Below are positions 1 through 7,068 of a stretch of DNA of 24,213 bases, in pieces (position 1 is the first letter of the stretch; each line of letters begins with the position of its first letter). The notes beneath the pieces are model-generated. The model worked only from the letters and a program-made list of their open reading frames with translations. It did not search any database and was not told the DNA's origin. A program made the position numbers and the translations under genes. The DNA comes from Terriglobia bacterium (GTDB lineage Bacteria > Acidobacteriota > Terriglobia > UBA7540). The stretch lies in assembly GCA_020072905.1 (NCBI GenBank), contig JAIQGB010000017.1, positions 1 through 24,213 on the forward strand. The letters run 5' to 3'.

Positions 1-230
1 ACGACGAGCGACTCTTCCTTCAGGTCATGCGGACGGGTTACGTCAAGGCCCGCAAATTGAACCCCATCATGCCCTGGAACAATTTCCGGCACCTGAGCGA
101 TGACGATCTCAAGGCCATGTTAGCCTACCTGAAGACCCTCCCACCAATCAAGCATCGCGTGGACAACGGCGAGTCCCCCACGCCCTGCCGGCTCTGCGGC
201 GGAGTGCACGGCGCAGGAGACAGAAACTAG
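1..230 (+). CDS. Cytochrome c family protein, C-terminal end (partial)
   Basis: The reading frame is open from the window edge (first full codon at position 3) to a TAG at 228-230, so the start lies upstream. About 75 C-terminal residues are visible. They include MPW..F..LSDDDLKAMLAYLKTLPP, the Met-ligand region and last helix typical of small class I c-type cytochromes. The tail TPCRLCGGVHGAGDRN is of a kind often seen at the end of acidobacterial cytochrome c proteins. The CxxCH haem motif would lie upstream and cannot be checked. The likely role is periplasmic electron transfer. The two-cysteine tail (CRLC) is not a haem motif because no His follows directly. Confidence 0.7.
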   Translation, partial: DERLFLQVMRTGYVKARKLNPIMPWNNFRHLSDDDLKAMLAYLKTLPPIKHRVDNGESPTPCRLCGGVHGAGDRN

Positions 231-328
231 GCAAGAACGTCCCGGGCCAAGCACCGTGAAAGAGCATTTTTCGTGGCTTCGGCCGCTCCTAGGGATGGAA
301 CCCACGACGACGCCCGACCTGTGCTAGC

Positions 329-2029
329 ATGGAACGTGCTAGAGGAGGTCCACCTATTCCATCCCCCAGTGGCAAGCTCCGCGCCATTCCCCTCGGAGGC
401 CTCGGCGAATTCGGCATGAACATGATGGCCTTCGACTACGACGGCCATCTGGTGATCGTCGATTGCGGCGTAATGTTCCCGGACGCCGAACTGCTCGGCG
501 TGGATATCGTTATCCCGGACATCAGCTACCTGCGGCAGAATCAGGACCGGCTGAAGGCCATCCTGCTCACCCACGGTCACGAAGACCACATCGGCGCTCT
601 GCCCTACGTCCTCGACGAAGTGGACGCTCCCGTTTATGGCTCGCCGTTCACTCTGGCCCTGGCGCGCGCCAAGCTCGCCGACCACGGCATGGCGGACGTC
701 GCCGACCTGCGCGAGATGCAGCCGGGCCAGCCGTTCGAGGTCGGCCCCTTTCGCGTCGAGTTCATTCACCTTACGCACAGCATCATTGATTCCGGCGCTC
801 TGGCACTCACCACGCCCGTGGGCACGATCATCCATACCGGCGACTTCAAGTTCGACCCCACGCCCATGGACCAGCACGTCAGCGACCTGCACCGGCTGGC
901 GGAATTCGGGCGGGCGGGCGTGCTGGCGCTCTTCTCCGACTCGACGAACGTCGACCGTCCCGGGATGACCCCGTCTGAGCGCGCCGTGCGCGAGCGCTTC
1001 GAAGAGATCATGGCCGAGGCCAAAGGCCGCGTGCTCATCTCCTGCTTCGCCACTTCCCTGCACCGCATGCAGCTCGTCGTCAACCTCGCGCAGGAATACC
1101 GGCGGCGGCTGTGCTTCGTCGGCCGGGCCATGTTCCAGAATTCCGAGATCGCCCAGCAGATGGGCCGGCTGGAAATTCCGCCTGGCCTGCTCGTTCCACC
1201 CCAGGACTTGCGCAAGCTGCCGCGCAAGGAAGTCGCCGTGATGCTGACCGGAAGCCAGGGCGAGCCTATGGCAGCGCTTTCGCGCGTGGCCGTGAACAAC
1301 CACAAGTGGGTGACCGTCGAGCCCGGAGACGATTTGGTGATTTCCGCGCGCATCATCCCCGGGAACGAGAAATCCATCTTCCGCATGATCGACCACCTCT
1401 ACCGGCGCGGCGCGCGCGTGCATTACCAGGACGGCAGCCAGCCGCCCGTGCACGTCTCCGGGCACGGCAGCGTGGAAGAGCTGAAGCTGATGCTCAACCT
1501 GATCCGGCCGCAATACTTTGTCCCCGTACACGGTGAATATCGTCAACTCTACCAGCACACGGTGACGGCAAGCGAGCTGGGCGCGGTATCCAAAGAAGGG
1601 TTTCTGCTGGAAAGCGGCGACGTGCTGGAGTTCGACGCCCAAGGCGCGCGGCGCGCCGGCCGCGTGCCGGTGGGCCGCATCTGCATCGACGTCGGCACGC
1701 TCGATGAGGTCGGTGACGTCATCCTCAAGGAACGGCGGGTCATCTCCGAGGACGGCATCGTCATTCCCATCCTGGCCATCAACGAACATACGGGCCAGCT
1801 CGAAACCCAGCCGCAGATCGTTTCCCGCGGCTTCGTGCCGCTTGATGAGGCAAAGGAACTTGTGGAGAGCGCCCGCGAGGTCATCCTGAAAACCATCGAG
1901 AAATCCAATCTCGAGGAAGTGGCGGACTGGGGCGTCATCAAAGAGAAGATCCGCACCGCGCTGCGCAAGCACTTCGACCAGGAAACCGGAAAACGACCGA
2001 TGATCTTGCCAGTGATACTGGAAGTCTGA
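329..2029 (+). CDS. rnj: Ribonuclease J (metallo-beta-lactamase / beta-CASP)
   Basis: This is a 566-aa protein of the RNase J family, a cytoplasmic 5'-3' exo- and endoribonuclease in mRNA decay and rRNA maturation. The N-terminal metallo-beta-lactamase core has IPLGGLGEFGMN, a leading Asp strand (VIVDCG) and the zinc motif HGHEDH at residues 82-87. LTHSI and HTGDFKFD follow, then the beta-CASP domain (SDSTNVDRPG; GSQGEP), VSGHGS and PVHGEYR, and a C-terminal domain. The length is normal. The ATG at 329 has no Shine-Dalgarno sequence. A strong one (AGAGGAGG, 341-348) lies inside the frame, 7 nt before an ATT codon at 356, so the true start may be ATT (see findings). The stop codon overlaps the first heptamer of the downstream element. 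Confidence 0.97.
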   Translation: MERARGGPPIPSPSGKLRAIPLGGLGEFGMNMMAFDYDGHLVIVDCGVMFPDAELLGVDIVIPDISYLRQNQDRLKAILLTHGHEDHIGALPYVLDEVDAPVYGSPFTLALARAKLADHGMADVADLREMQPGQPFEVGPFRVEFIHLTHSIIDSGALALTTPVGTIIHTGDFKFDPTPMDQHVSDLHRLAEFGRAGVLALFSDSTNVDRPGMTPSERAVRERFEEIMAEAKGRVLISCFATSLHRMQLVVNLAQEYRRRLCFVGRAMFQNSEIAQQMGRLEIPPGLLVPPQDLRKLPRKEVAVMLTGSQGEPMAALSRVAVNNHKWVTVEPGDDLVISARIIPGNEKSIFRMIDHLYRRGARVHYQDGSQPPVHVSGHGSVEELKLMLNLIRPQYFVPVHGEYRQLYQHTVTASELGAVSKEGFLLESGDVLEFDAQGARRAGRVPVGRICIDVGTLDEVGDVILKERRVISEDGIVIPILAINEHTGQLETQPQIVSRGFVPLDEAKELVESAREVILKTIEKSNLEEVADWGVIKEKIRTALRKHFDQETGKRPMILPVILEV

Positions 2030-2069
2030 TTTTGGATTTTGGATTTTAGATTTTGGATTTTGGATTCCG
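2028..2069 (+). repeat. Left heptamer array of the IVP element
   Basis: Six consecutive 7-bp units are visible: GATTTTG (2028-2034), GATTTTG, GATTTTA (2042-2048), GATTTTG, GATTTTG and a divergent inner unit GATTCCG (2063-2069). The first unit overlaps the TGA stop of RNase J. The same unit order occurs in inverted orientation at 2498-2532. The tract is much more AT-rich than its surroundings. Confidence 0.9.
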
Positions 2070-2111
2070 GGTCCGGGCTCTTCGGCAGAAATCGGGAACC
2101 CAAGGCAGCAC

Positions 2112-2534
2112 ATGGACGAGAAGACATTCAAAGAAAGAACGAAGAAGTTCGCGCTGGCCGTAGTTCGTTTGGTCGAATCGCTTCCCCGGACCCGTACCGC
2201 CGATGTACTTGGGCATCAGTTGTTGCGTGCAGGGACCTCGGTCGGGGCCAACTATCGGGCGGCGTGTCGCGGCAGGTCAGCTTCTGATGTTGTCTCAAAG
2301 CTGGGCATCGTGGAGGAGGAAGCGGACGAGGCGATTTATTGGATGGAGCTGCTCCTCGAAGCGGGAATCCTTCCTACGGACCACGTGAGCTCTTTGAAGA
2401 AGGAGGCCAACGAACTCCTCGCCATGACGGTTGCCTCAATCAAAACTCTGCGGAATCGCAGTCGCGGCTGCAGCCCGCAAGTCGCCCAGTCTGTGTCCGC
2501 AATCCAAAATCCAAAATCTAAAATCCAAAATTAG
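2112..2534 (+). CDS. Four-helix-bundle protein, 23S rRNA intervening-sequence (IVP/S23) family
   Basis: This 140-aa protein matches the four-helix-bundle family first described from intervening sequences in 23S rRNA genes. Its hallmarks are LLRAGTSVGANYRAA (about residues 37-51), the helix with SKLGIVEEEADEAIYWMELL (about 62-82) and a closing helix rich in Lys and Glu. Its biochemical role is not established; related bundles include the Avd accessory protein of diversity-generating retroelements. The family body ends near residue 118. The remaining tail, ending IQNPKSKIQN, is simply translation of the right heptamer array, and the TAG stop lies at the array edge. ATG 2112 has only a weak AAGG upstream. 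The gene sits between RNase J and uppP, far from any rRNA gene in the window. Confidence 0.85.
   Translation: MDEKTFKERTKKFALAVVRLVESLPRTRTADVLGHQLLRAGTSVGANYRAACRGRSASDVVSKLGIVEEEADEAIYWMELLLEAGILPTDHVSSLKKEANELLAMTVASIKTLRNRSRGCSPQVAQSVSAIQNPKSKIQN
2498..2532 (-). repeat. Right heptamer array of the IVP element, inverted
   Basis: Read on the minus strand from the outer end, the units are AATTTTG (2526-2532), GATTTTA (2519-2525), GATTTTG, GATTTTG and the inner unit GATTGCG (2498-2504). The variant unit GATTTTA is fourth from the inside in both arrays and the inner unit is degenerate in both. The two arrays are therefore true inverted copies, with the left one a unit longer. The array encodes the C-terminus of the IVP gene and ends 2 bp before the uppP ATG. 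Confidence 0.88.
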
Positions 2535-3305
2535 ATGCCTCTCTACCAAGCCATCGTTCTCGCCATCGTTCAGGGCCTTACTGAATTCCTGCCCATTTCG
2601 AGCACGGCGCATTTGACTCTCTTTCCCTGGCTGCTGGGCTGGAAAGATCCCGGGTTGACGTTTGACATCGCGCTCCACGCCGGCACGCTGGTCGCCGTGT
2701 TGGTCTACTTCTGGCGCTACTGGCTGGAAATGTTCGGCACCGCTGTGGGCCGCGATTGGGGCGGGAATCCTGGCCTGGGCCTCGACCGAAAACTCCTCGG
2801 GTTCCTGGCGGCGGCCACCATTCCGGCCGGCGTGGCCGGCTGGCTCTTTGAGAGTGCCGCGGAGGAGGAACTCCGCTCGCCGTTCATCATCGGGGTCGCT
2901 CTGGTGGTACTGCACCAGGTGGGATTTGTGGACTCAGTGCTGGTGGGAGTGGCGCAGGCCTTCGCGGTAATTCCCGGCGTATCCCGGTCAGGCGCCACCA
3001 TGACCGCCGGCCTCTTCCGAGGCATGAAGCGCGATACCGCGGCCCGGTTATCCTTCCTGCTCTTCACGCCCATCATCGCCGGCGCGGCGCTAAAGAAAGG
3101 GCTGGAGATCCGCCATACGGGGGTCCCCCACGAGATGGTGCTGCCATTCGTGTTGGGAATCATCGTGGCGGCCGTGGTCGGATACCTGGTTATCGCTGCC
3201 CTGATCCGTTATTTGGAGCGCCGGACCTTCAGAATTTTCATTGTTTACCGCGTTGCGCTCGGCGTGCTAGTATTGGCGCTAGGTTGGGGATTGCGTCACG
3301 CCTAA
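2535..3305 (+). CDS. uppP: Undecaprenyl-diphosphatase (BacA/UppP)
   Basis: This 256-aa polytopic membrane enzyme dephosphorylates undecaprenyl pyrophosphate to recycle the lipid carrier for peptidoglycan and other envelope polymers. Both signature regions are present: QGLTEFLPISSTAH (residues 13-26, with the catalytic Glu and Ser) and PGVSRSGAT (147-155, with the essential Arg). The ATG follows the IVP stop codon directly (TAGATG), with no Shine-Dalgarno sequence of its own beyond AT-rich repeat DNA, so translation may be coupled. The length is short: family members are usually about 265-280 residues. The missing stretch is between residues 125 and 130, where a membrane helix is normally completed and followed by a charged loop (see findings). 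Confidence 0.95.
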   Translation: MPLYQAIVLAIVQGLTEFLPISSTAHLTLFPWLLGWKDPGLTFDIALHAGTLVAVLVYFWRYWLEMFGTAVGRDWGGNPGLGLDRKLLGFLAAATIPAGVAGWLFESAAEEELRSPFIIGVALVVLHQVGFVDSVLVGVAQAFAVIPGVSRSGATMTAGLFRGMKRDTAARLSFLLFTPIIAGAALKKGLEIRHTGVPHEMVLPFVLGIIVAAVVGYLVIAALIRYLERRTFRIFIVYRVALGVLVLALGWGLRHA

Positions 3306-3316
3306 GCGCCAGGAGC

Positions 3317-3354
3317 CAGGTTTCCTCGGGCGGTTTTGCGCGAGTTGAAACCTG
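3317..3354. other. Inverted repeat / hairpin between uppP and ftsK
   Basis: CAGGTTTC (3317-3324) is the exact reverse complement of GAAACCTG (3347-3354). Inside it CTCG (3325-3328) pairs with CGAG (3341-3344) after a 2-nt bulge, which gives a long interrupted stem. There is no T-run after it, so it is not a classical intrinsic terminator. A weak promoter-like TTGAAA (3345-3350) with TTATTT 17 bp later (3368-3373) overlaps its right arm, so it may be a regulatory site for ftsK. This is low confidence. Confidence 0.35.
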
Positions 3355-3406
3355 AAGCCACGTACTCTTATTTCGGGTAGCCGGCAAATCATTGCGAGGC
3401 CTGAAA

Positions 3407-5809
3407 ATGGGCAGCTCCTCCGCAGGCACATTTGGCAAGGCCCGGAATGGCACGTCCTCGGGCGCAAACTCCTTTCTCTCAGACCCCCATCGCCTCACCG
3501 AACTCCTCGGTTTCTTGCTTGGCGTTGCCGGACTGCTGACGCTGCTCAGCCTGGTTTCATACCGGCCTACCGATGCGTCCTTCCACACTGCGACTTCTGC
3601 CCCCTCTGTCCACAATTGGATCGGCCTGGTGGGCTCCTACGGCGCCGACCTGCTCTTCCAGGGATTGGGCTGGGTGGCTTTTCTGGTTCCCGCCACACTT
3701 CTGATCGCGGGGACTCGCATGCTGCTCGTGCGCCCGTTCGGCGCACCCTGGAGTAAGGCCGCCGGCACCGTGTTGCTCGCGGGGTCGATGGCCACGCTAC
3801 TCGAACTCTTGCCCTTTACGCCGCGCGTGAGCGGCTTGATTCGCGGCGGAGGGCTGGCGGGATTCCTCTTCAAGCTGGCACTCGTCCACGTGTTCAATCA
3901 GGTGGGCGCCATCATCGTCGCCGGCACAGCTTTCCTGACTTCGCTCTTTCTCGTCACGCGCTTTTCATTCTCCGCCGCGGCGACTTTCCTCGCCGCACGG
4001 TTAACGTTCGTAAAACCCCTGGCGACCCGCTGGAACGCCTGGGGCGAGTCTCGCCAGCGCGAGCGTATGCGGAAACAAGTGGAACGCGCTCGCGTCGTGG
4101 GCAGAGAGGCGGTGGTAATCCAGAAGGTCGGAACGAAGCCCGCAGCGGCCATCGAGGAAGCGGTCAAGCCCGCGGCGGCGCAGCCTGCCTTGGCGCGCGC
4201 AGGCAACGCGCCCTCCAGCGTCAAGGAGCTGCTCCAGGCCAAAAGGCCCGGGGTGCCCGTAATTCGCGCCCAGGGTCTTGAGGATGAGGCAATCTCCGCA
4301 CAACCGCCCAGGATCGTCGGCCGGGGTGCACACGGTTACAAGCTGCCCAGCGCCACGCTGCTGCGGCCGCCGGAAGGCGAGCAGGCCATCAATGAAGAGG
4401 AATTGAAGGAACGCGCCGTCCGGATGCGGGACAAATTCAACGAGTTCGGTGTGACGGGCTCAGTAACACAGATTCATCCCGGACCGGTCGTCACCACCTA
4501 CGAGTTCAAGCCCGAAGCGGGCATCAAGTACAGCCGCATCACGAACCTCGTAGACGACCTCTGCCTGGCGCTCAAGGCCGAATCCATCCTGATCGAGCGC
4601 GTCCCCGGCAAATCCACCGTGGGCATCGAAGTCCCCAATCTGCACCGCGAGACGATTCACCTGCGCGAACTGGCCGAGTCGAGCGAGTTCGCGGCCTCGG
4701 CATCCAAGCTCAGCCTCTGCCTCGGCAAAGACATCACCGGCAAGATCAAAGTCGGCGACCTCACGCAGATGCCGCATCTGATGATTGCGGGCTCCACGGG
4801 CTCGGGCAAGAGCGTGTCGATCAATTCCATGATCGTTTCCATCCTCTACAAGTCCACGCCGGAAGAAGTGAAGTTCATCATGATCGACCCCAAGCGGCTG
4901 GAGCTGGGGCTCTACGAAAACATCCCGCACCTCTTCACGCCCATCGTCACCGAACCCAAGCAGGCCGCCAACGTGCTGCGCCGCGCCACCCTCGAAATGG
5001 AAGAGCGGCTGAAGAAACTCGCCGAGCACGGGGTGCGCAACATCGAGCAGTACAACAAGATTTTCGAGCCGGATTCGACGTTGAACCTCTTCGACACGAA
5101 CGGGGAGCGCGAGCGCCCGCTGCCCTACATCGTGATTGTGATTGACGAGTTGGCCGACTTGATGATGGTCGAGCCGCAAACCGTCGAAGAATCCATCACG
5201 CGCTTGGCGCAGATGTCCCGCGCCGTGGGGATTCACCTGATCCTGGCCACGCAGCGGCCGTCGGTAGATGTAATTACCGGGCTCATCAAGGCCAATATGC
5301 CCTCGCGGATTTCCTTCCGCGTCGCCTCGAAAGTGGATTCACGGACCATCCTGGATTCCAACGGCGCGGAGGCCCTGCTCGGCCGCGGCGACATGCTTTT
5401 CATGCCGCCCGGCACAGCCCGCCTCCTGCGCCTGCACGGGCCGCTGGTCACCGAAAAGGAAATCGGCAAGGTCGTCGACTGGTGGAAATCACAATCGCAG
5501 CCGCAATTCAACGAGGAATTTCTGAAGCCCTTCCGCGATAAGGACCGCGGCGCCGAAACGTTTGACGACGAGGAAACCGACGCCGAGCTCGACGAAGTGT
5601 ATGACGAGGCTGTGCGGATTGTGGTCGAGTCCGGCAAGGCCTCGACGTCACTGCTGCAGCGGCGCCTGCGGCTCGGCTATGGCCGCGCCGCGCGGCTGAT
5701 CGACTTGATGGAGAAGGACGGCATCGTCAGCGCGCCGGACGGCTCGAAGCCGCGCGAAGTCTTGAAGCGCCCGGAATGGCTGCACGAGGTGGACAACTCC
5801 TTGCGGTAA
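3407..5809 (+). CDS. ftsK: DNA translocase FtsK/SpoIIIE
   Basis: This 800-aa septal DNA pump moves chromosome ends through the division site and activates dimer resolution. About four membrane helices occupy residues 31-190 (near 33-51, 83-107, 118-136 and 148-186). A short linker follows, then the alpha/beta motor with Walker A GSTGSGKS (462-469) and Walker B IVIVIDE (575-581). LATQRPSVDVITG and a C-terminal winged-helix gamma domain (about 730-795, ASTSLLQRRLRLGYGRAARLID) complete it. The linker is short compared with the E. coli protein and typical of compact FtsK proteins. I chose ATG 3407 because GAGG (3396-3399) lies 7 nt upstream. A TTG 15 nt earlier (3392) is the only longer alternative. 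Confidence 0.96.
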   Translation: MGSSSAGTFGKARNGTSSGANSFLSDPHRLTELLGFLLGVAGLLTLLSLVSYRPTDASFHTATSAPSVHNWIGLVGSYGADLLFQGLGWVAFLVPATLLIAGTRMLLVRPFGAPWSKAAGTVLLAGSMATLLELLPFTPRVSGLIRGGGLAGFLFKLALVHVFNQVGAIIVAGTAFLTSLFLVTRFSFSAAATFLAARLTFVKPLATRWNAWGESRQRERMRKQVERARVVGREAVVIQKVGTKPAAAIEEAVKPAAAQPALARAGNAPSSVKELLQAKRPGVPVIRAQGLEDEAISAQPPRIVGRGAHGYKLPSATLLRPPEGEQAINEEELKERAVRMRDKFNEFGVTGSVTQIHPGPVVTTYEFKPEAGIKYSRITNLVDDLCLALKAESILIERVPGKSTVGIEVPNLHRETIHLRELAESSEFAASASKLSLCLGKDITGKIKVGDLTQMPHLMIAGSTGSGKSVSINSMIVSILYKSTPEEVKFIMIDPKRLELGLYENIPHLFTPIVTEPKQAANVLRRATLEMEERLKKLAEHGVRNIEQYNKIFEPDSTLNLFDTNGERERPLPYIVIVIDELADLMMVEPQTVEESITRLAQMSRAVGIHLILATQRPSVDVITGLIKANMPSRISFRVASKVDSRTILDSNGAEALLGRGDMLFMPPGTARLLRLHGPLVTEKEIGKVVDWWKSQSQPQFNEEFLKPFRDKDRGAETFDDEETDAELDEVYDEAVRIVVESGKASTSLLQRRLRLGYGRAARLIDLMEKDGIVSAPDGSKPREVLKRPEWLHEVDNSLR

Positions 5810-5891
5810 GGAAGCGGCGTCCCCTCTCCCCCCGCGCAGCAGGGTCTCGCGCCGAGGGCACGGAAGGCACCCATCCTCGCTGAGGAGGATT

Positions 5892-6239
5892 ATGCGCATG
5901 CCCGCCAACTCCAACCCGGAACGCCGCCGAGGGGGGCGTGTTCCTCACCGCGCGCGAATCATCCTGAGCGGCGTCGATGCCGACGGGTTCAATTTCGCCG
6001 AGGAGACCGAAACGCTCTCGGTCAGCAAACAGGGCCTCGCGGCCCGCACCTCCTACCATCTCGCCCTGGGGCAGGAAATCTCCTTGCGCACGAAGGACAA
6101 GAACCGCACGGCCCAGTTCGAGATCGTCTGGCTCGGTCAGCCCGGAAGCCCCAGCGAAGGCCGCATCGGCATGGAATGGGTTGAACCTTGCCGCTTCTGG
6201 GGCGTCGAATTCCCTTCCGAGAATTGGGAACCGGATTAG
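5892..6239 (+). CDS. PilZ-domain protein
   Basis: This 115-aa single-domain protein carries PilZ signatures: an Arg-rich N-terminus (RRRGGRVPHRARI) equivalent to the RxxxR c-di-GMP switch, and a later S.xxG segment (TLSVSKQGL) in place of (D/N)xSxxG. The beta-barrel strands continue to WGVEFPSENW. It probably binds c-di-GMP or acts as a degenerate PilZ adaptor. The D/N of the second motif is replaced by Leu-Ser-Val, so ligand binding is uncertain. GAGGAGG directly before ATG 5892 supports the start. It follows ftsK by 82 bp on the same strand and may be cotranscribed. Confidence 0.8.
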   Translation: MRMPANSNPERRRGGRVPHRARIILSGVDADGFNFAEETETLSVSKQGLAARTSYHLALGQEISLRTKDKNRTAQFEIVWLGQPGSPSEGRIGMEWVEPCRFWGVEFPSENWEPD

Positions 6240-6291
6240 CCTTGCCGCGGCATTCCCCTTGGCCTCGCCGCCCGCATGCCTCCCGCGTTTC

Positions 6292-6320
6292 TTGACAGGG
6301 AATCGAATCCATTCGACAAT
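6292..6320 (+). promoter_or_regulatory. Sigma-70-type promoter of tRNA-Phe
   Basis: TTGACA (6292-6297) is separated by exactly 17 bp from GACAAT (6315-6320). The predicted transcription start is near 6327, just before the tRNA 5' end at 6331. The perfect -35 box and the spacing make this convincing. Confidence 0.7.
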
Positions 6321-6330
6321 GAGAATCCGT

Positions 6331-6406
6331 GCCGCGGTAGCTCAGGTGGTAGAGCGCAGCCCTGAAAAGGCTGGCGTCGGCGGTTCAACTCCGTCCCGCG
6401 GCACCA
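6331..6406 (+). tRNA. tRNA-Phe (anticodon GAA)
   Basis: The full cloverleaf can be drawn. The acceptor stem is GCCGCGG/CCGCGGC, and the D-arm is GCUC...GAGC. The anticodon stem CAGCC/GGCUG has loop CUGAAAA, so the anticodon is GAA. A 5-nt variable loop and T-arm GGCGG-UUCAACU-CCGUC follow. The discriminator A and the CCA end are encoded. The total length is 76 nt. Confidence 0.97.
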
Positions 6407-6472
6407 TGGTTCCAATCACTTACAGCCACCCCTAAACCCTACACGTTCCAATTGCATTCCAAAAGTAAATTA

Positions 6473-6493
6473 CTACCGCCTGGAAGGCGGTAG
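6473..6493. repeat. Perfect 8-bp hairpin, REP-like or weak terminator
   Basis: CTACCGCC (6473-6480) and GGCGGTAG (6486-6493) form a perfect stem around a TGGAA loop, 66 bp after tRNA-Phe. There is no T-run, so intrinsic termination is doubtful. GC-rich hairpins of this size often occur as dispersed REP-like repeats, but no second copy is in the window. Confidence 0.45.
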
Positions 6494-6860
6494 CCTTGGG
6501 GGATTGTCGATTACAAATCGACTGTCGTCTCGGCCTGCGTTTTTGACCGATTCGCTAGTACTTGGAAACGGTGTTACACTCCGCCCTCCGATCTTCGGCG
6601 AGGTTCCCCGCGACTCGCATCCAGCGCTTCGTTATAGCCCTCTACGCCCTCCTCCTCGCCGGCCTCTACTTGTAGGTTCCCTGGAAGGCTTGCGACGGGT
6701 ATAGAAACACACCGATCCGCCTACCCTGCGGATTCCTTTGGTCCAGGCCAAGATTACCGGCCTGGATGACTTACGAGCAAAGATTTCGAAATCAAGCTGA
6801 GCTCTGTTTTCAGGACTGCCTATGCGCTGAGTGCCCGACAGGCACGTTCAGGGGTGACCA

Positions 6861-6962
6861 ATGGCACTGAATAGGCGGATGCCAGGATTGAACCGAAGGC
6901 ACAAAGCGGCCTTGTTCTTGGTCCTTATTGCCGTGGGAGTCGGCGTGCATACGCCGAGGTAG
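6861..6962 (+). CDS. Possible small membrane peptide, unrecognised
   Basis: This 33-codon frame starts at ATG 6861 and reads MALNRRMPGLNRRHKAAL followed by FLVLIAVGVGV, then stops at TAG 6960-6962. It has a positively charged N-terminus and one short hydrophobic segment, like a small membrane peptide or the truncated signal anchor of a lost gene. A GGGGTG just upstream is too close for an ideal ribosome site. I recognise no family and consider it weak. Confidence 0.2.
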   Translation: MALNRRMPGLNRRHKAALFLVLIAVGVGVHTPR

Positions 6963-7068
6963 AAAGGACAAGCCGCGCATTAGATCGAGGCCCAATCTCA
7001 CGAACAGCGCCATCCTTTGGGCGGCACATGCCGGGCTGAAGCTTGGCGCTACATCACAATTTGCGCCA

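Larger units (their letters stand above)
2028..2532. mobile_element. Putative mini-element: IVP gene between inverted heptamer arrays
   Basis: This segment of about 505 bp consists of an inverted heptamer array, one four-helix-bundle gene and the opposite heptamer array. It lies precisely between the stop codon of RNase J and the start codon of uppP. The inverted termini of about 35 bp with matching unit order suggest a unit that moves or expands as a block. No transposase, target-site duplication or recombinase was seen, so mobility is inferred only. It could also be a repeat-associated gene maintained in place. Confidence 0.45.
6407..7068. other. Intergenic region between tRNA-Phe and the dipeptidase gene
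   Basis: No conserved gene is recognisable on either strand in these 662 bp. The stretch holds the 8-bp hairpin at 6473-6493 and two short peptides with one hydrophobic segment. One ends in FVIALYALLLAGLYL (GTG near 6571, stop near 6674). The other is 33 codons at 6861-6962. It may be decayed coding DNA. The reading frame at 6504-6704 looks random. Confidence 0.5.

Noticed and set aside
227..2131. 634-codon minus-strand open frame
   Set aside because: It is entirely antisense to RNase J, is His/Asp/Val-rich as expected of a mirror frame in GC-rich DNA, and has no domain motifs.
2028..2532. CRISPR-like array
   Set aside because: The repeats are 7 bp, directly adjacent and without spacers, and no cas gene is present.
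4460..5236. 258-codon minus-strand frame inside ftsK
   Set aside because: It is antisense to the conserved FtsK motor and has shadow-type composition.
6380..6406. tRNA-Phe 3' end as an attachment site
   Set aside because: I found no second copy of the tRNA 3' end in the window and the only integrase trace is 9 kb away and broken. The idea is kept only as a check in the integrase finding.
6504..6704. 66-codon plus-strand frame after the tRNA
   Set aside because: It is rich in Pro, Arg and Ser with no motif and no ribosome site, so it looks like non-coding DNA.
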